DNA of 64,000 bases from positions 2,666,001-2,730,000 of the forward strand of contig NZ_JAKZHU010000001.1 of the NCBI RefSeq assembly GCF_022568795.1. Direction: 5' to 3'. Below are positions 57,044 to 64,000 of the stretch, piece by piece; the stretch's first letter is position 1, and each line of letters begins with the position of its first letter. The position numbers and the translations under genes were made by a program. The notes beneath the pieces are model-generated. The model was not told the origin of the DNA and did no database searches. It was given only the letters and a program-made list of their open reading frames with translations. This DNA comes from Arsenicicoccus dermatophilus. GTDB lineage: Bacteria; Actinomycetota; Actinomycetes; Actinomycetales; Dermatophilaceae.

Positions 57044-58186
57044 ATGACCGAGCCCCTGCGCATCGTTTCCTTGTCCACCGAGGGCCTGGACCAGGGGGTG
57101 GCCGCCCGTTCCGGGAGCTTCCTCCAGCTGTCCTCCTGGGCGGCGCTCAAGACCGAGTGGCAGGGCGAGCGGATCGCCTGGCTGGACGGCAACGACCACG
57201 TGCAGGGGGTCGGCCTGATCCTGCACCGCCGGCTGCCCAAGGTCGGTCGCTCCCTGGCCTACCTGCCCGAGGGCCCGGTCCTGCCGTGGGACGAGGTGGC
57301 CGCCGACCCCGAGCGCTGGCTGGCCCCGCTCGTCGAGCACGCCCGCCGCGCGGGCGCCTTCACGCTGCGCGTCGGCATCCCGGCCACCGCCCGGTCCTGG
57401 GAGCCCGGCACCGTCAAGGCCGCGCTGGCCGACGAGTCCCAGACCTCGCTCTACGACGTCCCGGCCGACCGACACGACCCCCACGGGGAGCGGATCGTGT
57501 CCTGGCTGGCCAACCACGGCTGGCGCCGCGCCGACGTCGGCCCCGGCTTCGCCGCCGGCCAGCCGCGCCTCACCGCGGGGCTGCCGCTCGTCGGCCAGAC
57601 CGAGGAGGCCCTGCTCAAGGGCATGAACCAGCAGTGGCGCCGCAACATCAAGGCCGCCACCAAGGCCGGCGTGCAGGTCCGCCTGGCCACCCCGGAGACG
57701 CTGCGCGAGGACATCTCGGCGTTCCACCGGGTGTATGTCGAGACGGCCGCGCGCGACGGCTTCACCCCGCGCCCGGAGTCCTACTTCCACCGCATGGCCG
57801 ATCTGATGGGCGAGCCCGGCTCCCCCGCCCGCTTCGAGCTGGCGCTGGGCGAGCTGGACGGCGAGCTGCTCGCCGCCACCATCAACATCACCGTGGCCGA
57901 CCACTGCTGGTACCTCTACGGCGCGTCGACCACGGCCCGCCGCGAGGCCCGCGCCATGAACGGCACCCAGTGGTTCGGCATCCGCCGGGCGCTGGAGGAG
58001 GGCTGCACGGTCTACGACATGCGCGGCATCACGGACGAGATCGCCGAGGGCAACCCGCACGCCGGGCTGGTGCGCTTCAAGATCTCCGTCGGCTGCGACG
58101 TCCACGAGCGCGTGGGCGAGTGGGACCTGCCGATCAACAAGGTGCTGCACAAGGCCTTCCAGATCTACCTGGAGCGACGCGGATGA
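57044..58186 (+). CDS. FemAB/FemX-like aminoacyltransferase
   Basis: 380 aa, two GNAT-like domains of the FemABX family: [31 protein letters not shown] (first half), [68 protein letters not shown] and [20 protein letters not shown] (second half). The family moves an amino acid from aminoacyl-tRNA onto the peptidoglycan precursor stem to build cross-bridges. It overlaps the Alr-like gene (ATGA), and both precede menF. Confidence 0.87.
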   Translation: MTEPLRIVSLSTEGLDQGVAARSGSFLQLSSWAALKTEWQGERIAWLDGNDHVQGVGLILHRRLPKVGRSLAYLPEGPVLPWDEVAADPERWLAPLVEHARRAGAFTLRVGIPATARSWEPGTVKAALADESQTSLYDVPADRHDPHGERIVSWLANHGWRRADVGPGFAAGQPRLTAGLPLVGQTEEALLKGMNQQWRRNIKAATKAGVQVRLATPETLREDISAFHRVYVETAARDGFTPRPESYFHRMADLMGEPGSPARFELALGELDGELLAATINITVADHCWYLYGASTTARREARAMNGTQWFGIRRALEEGCTVYDMRGITDEIAEGNPHAGLVRFKISVGCDVHERVGEWDLPINKVLHKAFQIYLERRG

Positions 58187-59220
58187 CCTTCTCCCTGGTG
58201 ATCGACCTGCCCCGGTGGCAGGCGCACGTCGACGCCTACCTCGCCGAGCGGCCCTGGGTCGTGCCGGTGGTCAAGGGCGACGGCTACGGCATCGGCGCGC
58301 AGCGCGTGCTGGAGCAGTGCCGCCGGGTGGGCGCCCCGATCGTCGCCGCCGGGACCCCCGAGGAGGCCCGTGAGGCACTCGTGGCTCTGCCGGGCGCCGA
58401 CGTGCTCGTGCTCTTCCCGACCATCGCCGGTCGTGCCCTGGACGACGACCCGCGGCTGGTCCACACCGTGGCCGCCGAGGACACGCTCGCCGAGATCCGG
58501 GGCACCGGGCGGAGGTTCGTGGTCGAGGTGGACTCCCCCATGGGGCGCCACGGGATCCCGTGGACGCGCCTGCCGGGCCTGGTCGACGCCCTGCGCGACG
58601 ACCGCTGCGCCGGACTCGCGGTGCACAACCCGCCCTTCGGGGACCGGGTCGGCTTCGTCTCCTCCCTGCTGGCGCGGCTGGGCGAGCTGGGTGTCACGGT
58701 GCCGCGGCTCTTCGCCTCCCACCTGTCCACCGGCGAGGTCGGGCAGCTCGCCGCAGTCGCCGGCGACACCCGCATCCTGGTCCGCACGGGCACCGACCTG
58801 TGGCTCGGCGACCCCGAGGCGCTGCGGGCCTACGGCGAGGTCCTGGACGTGCACCCGATCGCGGCGGGCCGCCGGATCGGCTACTCCCAGCGCGCCGTCC
58901 GCAAGGACACCTGGCTCGCCGTCGTCTCGGGCGGCACCGCGCACGGCGTCGGCATCGAGACCGCCCGTCCCCGGATGACCCCGCAGCTCGCGGCCCGCAA
59001 GGCCGCCCGGGTCGTCCTGTCCCAGGTGGGCGGCGCCCCCTCGCCCTTCCGCCTCGGTGGCCGCCGGCTCACCTACCTCGACGTCCCGCACATGCAGGTG
59101 TCCATGGTCGCCGTGCCCGAGGGTGCGGTGCACCCGGGCGACCGCCTGCCGTGCGACATGCGCATCACCGTCACCCGCTTCGACGCGGTCGAGGTGCTCG
59201 GCGAGGGCACCACCCGGTGA
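58183..59220 (+). CDS. Alanine-racemase-like PLP protein
   Basis: 345 aa. N-terminal barrel with the PLP lysine motif [11 protein letters not shown] (K30-region), [21 protein letters not shown], and [13 protein letters not shown]; the C-terminal beta domain reads [20 protein letters not shown], where true racemases have a VSMDM motif. It is close to Alr/YhfX types rather than canonical Alr, so racemisation is plausible but unproven. It sits in one overlapping unit between the FemX-like gene and menF, suggesting it may supply the D- or L-amino acid for the FemX step. Confidence 0.75.
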   Translation: MTFSLVIDLPRWQAHVDAYLAERPWVVPVVKGDGYGIGAQRVLEQCRRVGAPIVAAGTPEEAREALVALPGADVLVLFPTIAGRALDDDPRLVHTVAAEDTLAEIRGTGRRFVVEVDSPMGRHGIPWTRLPGLVDALRDDRCAGLAVHNPPFGDRVGFVSSLLARLGELGVTVPRLFASHLSTGEVGQLAAVAGDTRILVRTGTDLWLGDPEALRAYGEVLDVHPIAAGRRIGYSQRAVRKDTWLAVVSGGTAHGVGIETARPRMTPQLAARKAARVVLSQVGGAPSPFRLGGRRLTYLDVPHMQVSMVAVPEGAVHPGDRLPCDMRITVTRFDAVEVLGEGTTR

Positions 59221-60527
59221 CCGACCCCGCCAGGCCGTCCACCACGCGGGCGGGCGATGCCGTCCCGCAGCTGCAGGTCCGCACCATGCGCCTCGCGGAC
59301 CCGGGCGACCTGGTCGCGCTGCTCCCCCCGGACCTGGCGGCCACCGAGCTGTGCACCTGGGTGCGCCGCGGCGAGGGCATCGTGGGCTGGGGTCGCGCGG
59401 CGGTGGTCGTCACCGCCGGGGAGCGTCGGTTCGCCGACGCCGAGGCCTGGTGGCGCGAGCTGGCGGCCGCGGCCGAGGTCGAGGACGACGTGCGGGTGCC
59501 CGGCACCGGGCTGGTGGGCTTCGGCTCGATGGCCTACTCCCCCCGATCGGCGAGCGGCGGCACCCTCGTGGTCCCCGCCGTCGTGGTGGGCCGCCGGGGC
59601 CAGGACACGTGGGTGACCACCGTCGGCGTCGCGGGCACCGAGGCGACGACCCACGAGGAGCCGGCGGCGCGCGTGACGGCATACCCCCCGGCCCTGACCC
59701 CGCAGGGGCTGACCTTCGGCGACGGCTCGCTGTCCCCCGCGCAGTGGATGGGCGCGGTCGCCACCGCCGTCGATCAGATCACCGCCGGCCGGCTGGACAA
59801 GTGCGTCCTCGCCCGGGACCTGCGTGCCCGGGCGACCGCGCCGATCGACGTGCGCCACGTCCTGGCCCGCCTGGCCGAGGGCTACCCCAACACCTGGACG
59901 TTCAGCGTGGACGGGCTCGTGGGCGCCACCCCGGAGATGCTCGTGCGGCTCTCCCGGGGCCTGGTCACCTCGCGGGTCCTCGCCGGGACCAGCCCCCGCA
60001 CCGGCGAGGACGAGCGGGACCTGTCGCTGGCCGGCTCCCTGGCCCGGTCGCGCAAGGACCTGGAGGAGCACGAGTACGCCGTGCGCTCGGTCGTCGACCG
60101 GCTCGCCCCGCACTGCGACGAGATCAACGTCCCCGAGACGCCCTTCGTGCTGCACCTGCCCAACGTCATGCACCTGGCGACCGACGTCGCGGGCGTGCTC
60201 TCCTCCGCCTCGACCTCGCTGTCGCTGGCCGAGGCCCTGCACCCCTCGGCGGCCGTCTGCGGCACGCCCCGCGAGGTGGCCGACGCCCTGATCACCGAGC
60301 TCGAGCACATGGATCGCGGGCGGTATGCCGGGCCCGTCGGCTGGCTGTCCGCCGACGGCGACGGCGAGTGGGGCATCGCGCTGCGCTCCGGCGCGGTGTC
60401 GACGCAGGATCCCTGCGAGATCACCGTGCACGCCGGCTGCGGGATCGTCGCCGGGTCCGACCCGGCCGCCGAGCTGGCGGAGACCGACGCCAAGCTCGTG
60501 CCCATGCGCGACGCCCTCGGCGGCTGA
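59217..60527 (+). CDS. menF: Isochorismate synthase
   Basis: 436 aa from GTG at 59217 (GTGA overlap with the Alr-like gene). Chorismate-binding domain motifs: RLDKCVLARDLRARA with the base Lys, GATPEMLVRL, LAGTSPRTGEDERDL, EHEYAVRSVVDRL, AVCGTPREVADALI, GPVGWLSADGDGEW and GCGIVAGSDPAAELAET. It isomerises chorismate to isochorismate for menaquinone (siderophore use is less likely, given adjacent menD/menC). Confidence 0.92.
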   Translation: MTDPARPSTTRAGDAVPQLQVRTMRLADPGDLVALLPPDLAATELCTWVRRGEGIVGWGRAAVVVTAGERRFADAEAWWRELAAAAEVEDDVRVPGTGLVGFGSMAYSPRSASGGTLVVPAVVVGRRGQDTWVTTVGVAGTEATTHEEPAARVTAYPPALTPQGLTFGDGSLSPAQWMGAVATAVDQITAGRLDKCVLARDLRARATAPIDVRHVLARLAEGYPNTWTFSVDGLVGATPEMLVRLSRGLVTSRVLAGTSPRTGEDERDLSLAGSLARSRKDLEEHEYAVRSVVDRLAPHCDEINVPETPFVLHLPNVMHLATDVAGVLSSASTSLSLAEALHPSAAVCGTPREVADALITELEHMDRGRYAGPVGWLSADGDGEWGIALRSGAVSTQDPCEITVHAGCGIVAGSDPAAELAETDAKLVPMRDALGG

Positions 60528-60704
60528 GGCACCCCGGCCCGGCTGCCCCGGTCCCCGACCCCCGTCCCCAGGGTCACGGCAGGCCCAGGACCGGGGAGCC
60601 ACACCCAGGTCGACCGGTCCAGGTCGGCACGCGCGGGGCCAGGCTCAGGTGGGCGGGCTCCGGGCGTCCGGGCGTCCGGCTCACGTCGCCGCGCCGGACC
60701 GGCC

Positions 60705-62594
60705 TCAGGCACCCGCCCCCACCCGGCGGGCCACCTCGACCCGCAGCGCCTCCCCCTCCTCGCGCACCCGGCCGCGGTCGGCCGTGATCTCCACGACCCG
60801 CAGGCCCGCAGGGTCCCGGTCCAGAGCGACCCGCAGCGCCGTCATGGTGGTCACCCGCTCGTGGGGCACCCCGTGCGCGGCGCACAGCGCCCCCAGGTCG
60901 GTCCCGGTGGGGGTGGCGAAGACCCGCTCGAACTCCCGGTCCCGCTCGGGAGCGCCATACTCCAGCGTCGCGAAGATGGCGCCGCCGTCGTCGTTGGTGA
61001 CCACGATCGTCAGGTCCGGGCGCGGCTCCGCCGGGCCGATCAGCAGCCCGCCCGCGTCGTGCAGGAAGGTCAGGTCGCCCAGCAGCGCCATGACCGGCCG
61101 GCCCAGGCCCAGCGCGAGGCCGACGGCGGTGGACACGCACCCGTCGATCCCGGCGAGCCCGCGCGAGCCCAGCACGCACAGGTCTGTCCCCAGGTCACCG
61201 GTGGCTGCTCGGTCCACGTCCCGCGCCGACTGGGAGGAGCCGACGAAGACCACCCCCGGGGCCGCCTCCCCGGCGGCTTCGTCATCGGCGGCGTCCTCCT
61301 CGACCGGGCGGCCAGCTCGACGGGCCCGGGCCGCCGCTGCCCCGAGCACCGCGCTCGCGATCGCCGGCCCGCTCACCTCGTCGGCGGGCCACAGCGGCTC
61401 CGCCGCGAGCGCCGCCCCCGCCTCCTGCCAGGCGCGCAGCCAGGCGTGGTCGACGTCGGTCCGGGGGCCGGCAGGGTCGCGCCGGGACTCGTCCGGGTCT
61501 GCGGAGGGCCTGACGCGACCCGTCCGGGAGTCGTCGGGGTCCGACGAGGGATCGTGCAGGCCTGCCGCGGACGCCGTGGGGTGGGTGGCGGCCAGCGCAC
61601 CCCAGGGGTGGACCCGGGCGACGCGGGCGCCGGGGTCCGGCCAGTCGGGCAGCGGGGTCACGCACTCGACCAGGTCCACCCGTCGCAGCAGCGCCGCGAC
61701 GTCGCGGGTCAGGGTGAGCCGCCCCACGACGACCACCCGGTCCGGCAGGTGCTCGTCGAGCCAGCCCGTCGCGGTGAGCAGCAGGGGCCCGTGCGGGACC
61801 ACGGCGGCGCGGTCGTAGGCCCCGAAGGGCTCGGCGACGACGGGCCAGCCCATCGCCCGGGCCAGCTCGACGGCCTCCGCCGCGAGCCCCGGCTCGGGGA
61901 GGTCGCCGAGCACGACGACGGTCCGCGGGACCGGGGCCAGGCCGACCGCGGAGGTGGTGGGCGAGGGGCGGACCTGCGTCCACGGCTCCCCGCCGGGTCG
62001 GCCGTGGAGCGGCTCGGGCCAGTCCTCGCCCCGACCCGGCAGGTCGGGCAGCAGCGGGTCGCGCAGGCACACGTCGACGTGGACCGGGCCCGCCCACCCG
62101 GACAGCGCCCCCGTCGCAGCCGCGCAGGCGCGGGCGACCACGCTGCGCCATCCGGTCTGCTGACCGGCCCGGCGGTCGGGGGCCGGGAGGGCGTGCTGCC
62201 AGCGCACCGCCTCGCCGAAGATCCCCGGCTGCACGGTGGTCTGGTTGGCGCCGGTCCGCTGCAGCTCGGCCGGCCGGTCGGCGGAGAGCACGAGCAGGGG
62301 GATGCCGGCGTGGTGGGCCTCCAGGACCGCGGGGTGCAGGTTGGCCACGGCCGTGCCCGAGGTGGTGACGACCGGCACGACCCGCCGCGTGCCCTTGGCC
62401 AGACCCAGTGCGAGGAAGGCGCCGGAGCGCTCGTCGACCCGCACGTGCAGCCGCAGCCGCCCCGCCCGGTCGGCGTCCTGCAGGGCGTAGGCGAGCGGTG
62501 CCGAGCGAGACCCGGGGCACAGCACCGCCTCGCGGACCCCCTGGCGGACCAGCTCGTCGACCAGGACCTCGGCCAGCGCCTGGGAAGGATTCAT
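60705..62594 (-). CDS. menD: SEPHCHC synthase MenD
   Basis: 629 aa. TPP enzyme: LCPGSRSAPLAYALQDAD, HVRVDERSGAFLALGLAKGT, VTTSGTAVANLHPAVLEAHH, LLVLSADRPAELQ and the TPP-Mg region GSRGLAGIDGCVST...ALLGDLTFLHDAGG. It joins 2-oxoglutarate and isochorismate. Odd: two low-complexity inserts, an Asp/Ser/Arg-rich one (HDPSSDPDDSRTGRV, SADPDESRRDPAG) near 345-375 and an acidic one (EEDAADDEAAGEAAPG) near 425. ATG overlaps the menC stop (ATGA). Convergent with menF. Confidence 0.94.
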   Translation of the reverse strand: MNPSQALAEVLVDELVRQGVREAVLCPGSRSAPLAYALQDADRAGRLRLHVRVDERSGAFLALGLAKGTRRVVPVVTTSGTAVANLHPAVLEAHHAGIPLLVLSADRPAELQRTGANQTTVQPGIFGEAVRWQHALPAPDRRAGQQTGWRSVVARACAAATGALSGWAGPVHVDVCLRDPLLPDLPGRGEDWPEPLHGRPGGEPWTQVRPSPTTSAVGLAPVPRTVVVLGDLPEPGLAAEAVELARAMGWPVVAEPFGAYDRAAVVPHGPLLLTATGWLDEHLPDRVVVVGRLTLTRDVAALLRRVDLVECVTPLPDWPDPGARVARVHPWGALAATHPTASAAGLHDPSSDPDDSRTGRVRPSADPDESRRDPAGPRTDVDHAWLRAWQEAGAALAAEPLWPADEVSGPAIASAVLGAAAARARRAGRPVEEDAADDEAAGEAAPGVVFVGSSQSARDVDRAATGDLGTDLCVLGSRGLAGIDGCVSTAVGLALGLGRPVMALLGDLTFLHDAGGLLIGPAEPRPDLTIVVTNDDGGAIFATLEYGAPERDREFERVFATPTGTDLGALCAAHGVPHERVTTMTALRVALDRDPAGLRVVEITADRGRVREEGEALRVEVARRVGAGA

Positions 62595-63598
62595 CGGGTC
62601 ATCGTCGCATCCAGCCGGGCGTGGGCGACGGCGATGCGCTCGCGCCACCAGGCCTGACGGTCGGCGGGTGCGGCGTGGCGTTCGAGCAGGTCCGGGTCGG
62701 CGACGACCGGACGCACGCCGAGGACCCCGCCGCGGGGCACGAGCGGCTCGGAGGTCACGTCGCCGGCGAGGAGGTTGACCGTCCCCAGACCGCAGGCGTG
62801 GTCGAGCCGGGGCAGCGCCGCCGCCAGCGCCACCCCTGCCCGGATCCCGACCGAGGTGTCCAGCGCCGAGGAGACGACCGCGGGCAGGCCGCAGGCGTCG
62901 ACGACCTCCAGGGCGCGTCGCACCCCGCCGAGCGGGGCGGCCTTGACCACGACCACGTCGGCCGCCTCGAGCTCGCGCACCCGCAGCGGGTCCTCGGCCT
63001 TGCGGATGGACTCGTCGGCCGCGACGGGCACGTCGACTCCGGCACGGGCGAGGGCGACCCGCAGCCGGGCGAGGTCCTCGACGGCGGCGCAGGGCTGCTC
63101 GGCATACTCCAGGTCGTGGGGCGAGAGCGCCGTCAGCGCGCGCACCGCGTCGTCGAGCGACCAGCCGCCGTTGGCGTCGACCCGCACCCGCGCGGCGGGG
63201 CCCAGCAGCCGCCGGACCTCGGCCACCCGGGCCAGGTCCGCGGCCAGGTCCTGGCCTCGCTCGGCGACCTTGACCTTGGCCGTGGTGCAGCCGTCGAAGC
63301 GCGCGAGCACCCCCGCGACGTCGGCCGCGGCGACCGCGGGCACGGTGGCGTTGACGGGCACCCGGTCGCGCACCGGCTCCGGCGGGCCGAGCCAGCCTGC
63401 CTCCACGGTGGCCGCCAGCCAGCGGGCGGCCTCGTCCGGCGGGTACTCCAGGAAGGGCGCCCACTCCCCCCACCCGTACGGGCCCTCGACCAGCACGGCC
63501 TCACGGTGTGTCACCCCGCGGAAGCGGGTGTGCAGGGGGATGGTGAGCACAGACATCCGCGCCAGCAGCTCGTCCAGGGTGGGCAGGGGCATCGGCAT
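62591..63598 (-). CDS. menC: o-Succinylbenzoate synthase MenC
   Basis: 335 aa. Enolase-superfamily lyase of the actinobacterial type: TAKVKVAERGQ (KxK base), VRVDANGGWSLDDAV, LEYAEQPCAAVEDL, VPVAADESI (three metal carboxylates D, E, D), VVVKAAPLGGVRRAL (second base Lys). It dehydrates SHCHC to o-succinylbenzoate. ATG at 63592 is an alternative start. First gene of menC-menD. Confidence 0.92.
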   Translation of the reverse strand: MPMPLPTLDELLARMSVLTIPLHTRFRGVTHREAVLVEGPYGWGEWAPFLEYPPDEAARWLAATVEAGWLGPPEPVRDRVPVNATVPAVAAADVAGVLARFDGCTTAKVKVAERGQDLAADLARVAEVRRLLGPAARVRVDANGGWSLDDAVRALTALSPHDLEYAEQPCAAVEDLARLRVALARAGVDVPVAADESIRKAEDPLRVRELEAADVVVVKAAPLGGVRRALEVVDACGLPAVVSSALDTSVGIRAGVALAAALPRLDHACGLGTVNLLAGDVTSEPLVPRGGVLGVRPVVADPDLLERHAAPADRQAWWRERIAVAHARLDATMTR

Positions 63599-63645
63599 AC
63601 CGCCATCATCGCCCCGCGCCACCGGCCCGGACGGAAAGGACCGCC

Positions 63646-63897
63646 GTGGTCTTCCTCATCGTGCTCATCGTGCTCACCTCGGTCGCGACGTACGGCGCGC
63701 TGCGCCCCAACGACCTGTGGTTCCAGCACTACTCCGGCAAGGTGGCCCGGGCCCGCACCGCCCACCCCGGTGACGGGGAGTGGGAGCACCGCCGCCTGGT
63801 CTACCTGGTCACCGCCGTCGTCTGCGGGGTGCTCACGCTGCTCAGCCTGTGGGCGGTGTGGCACGGGGCCACGGCGCCCGACCCCCGGCAGGGCTGA
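63646..63897 (+). CDS. Small membrane protein, unknown function
   Basis: 83 aa from GTG with AAAGGA 6-8 nt upstream. Two hydrophobic helices (VFLIVLIVLTSVATYGAL at 2-19; RRLVYLVTAVVCGVLTLLSL at 49-68, then WAVW) flank a polar, charged loop (DLWFQHYSGKVARARTAHPG). No family recognised. It is divergent from menC (47-nt gap). Confidence 0.65.
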   Translation: MVFLIVLIVLTSVATYGALRPNDLWFQHYSGKVARARTAHPGDGEWEHRRLVYLVTAVVCGVLTLLSLWAVWHGATAPDPRQG

Positions 63898-63904
63898 GCG
63901 GTGG

Positions 63905-64000
63905 TCAGCGCCCCGGACGGACGGGCGGGTTGCCGAGCAGCACCACGTCCGGGTCGGACAGCGCCACGGTCACCCGGTCCCCGAAGTGCGGTCGCATCGG
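63905..64000 (-). CDS. C-terminal end of an unidentified protein
   Basis: The last 31 codons of a minus-strand frame running in from the right edge: PMRPHFGDRVTVALSDPDVV then LLGNPPVRPGR and stop at 63905. It ends 7 nt from the small membrane protein stop (convergent). Too short to identify. Confidence 0.5.
   Translation of the reverse strand, partial: PMRPHFGDRVTVALSDPDVVLLGNPPVRPGR

Overview
The window is a GC-rich (roughly 70% or more) stretch of an actinobacterial chromosome with GTG starts, many ATGA/GTGA stop-start overlaps and TAnnnT-type -10 boxes. The gene set (rpmG-had-like pair-tRNA-Trp-secE-nusG synteny, a complete 14-gene nuo operon, menaquinone genes, biotin ECF transporter, KorAB) suggests Actinomycetota, most likely Micrococcales near the Intrasporangiaceae/Ornithinimicrobium group. 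The family placement is an inference from gene content, not a database match.

Layout. 1-5661: minus-strand informational block (tRNA-Thr, tRNA-Met, rpmG, two HotDog dehydratase-like genes, murB, then after an inserted plus-strand adenosine deaminase and a CapA-like lipoprotein: tRNA-Trp, secE and the start of nusG). 5975-14070: central metabolism and transport (ferredoxin-dependent 2-oxoglutarate oxidoreductase korAB, PPi-type phosphofructokinase, bioYMN biotin importer with a probable BioQ operator, AbrB-type permease, YigZ). 14094-20758: a Gfo/Idh/MocA oxidoreductase, then a decayed ABC exporter locus split by an IS110-family element, then an MFS transporter. 20914-28224: malic enzyme, a TroA-fold binding protein, a short CaiB-type CoA transferase, a secreted M28 aminopeptidase, tRNA-Tyr, YajQ and a double VOC protein. 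28235-37392: PepN, a membrane protein with two degenerate GGDEF domains, a polytopic glycosyltransferase-like protein, and an aldonolactone oxidase paired with a D-threonine-aldolase/D-serine-dehydratase-like enzyme.

37621-63598 is a respiratory supercluster. nuoA-N on the minus strand is followed by a polyprenyl diphosphate synthase. Upstream lie menJ-like reductase, menG, a FemX-like plus Alr-like pair, isochorismate synthase (menF), menD and menC. NADH dehydrogenase and much of its quinone pathway are therefore encoded side by side.

Most of the window is ordinary housekeeping sequence. The parts most worth a second look are the IS110 element, whose non-coding left end carries a 10-nt match to one target flank and a 6-nt complement to the other (the pattern expected of bridge-RNA target guides); the ABC exporter that was already an internally deleted ATPase-permease fusion; the tandem degenerate GGDEF protein; the BioQ-type operator; and several -10 boxes 6-7 nt upstream of start codons that point to leaderless transcription, including one pair sharing a CCTAGG core between divergent genes. 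I found no CRISPR array, phage or obvious defence island.
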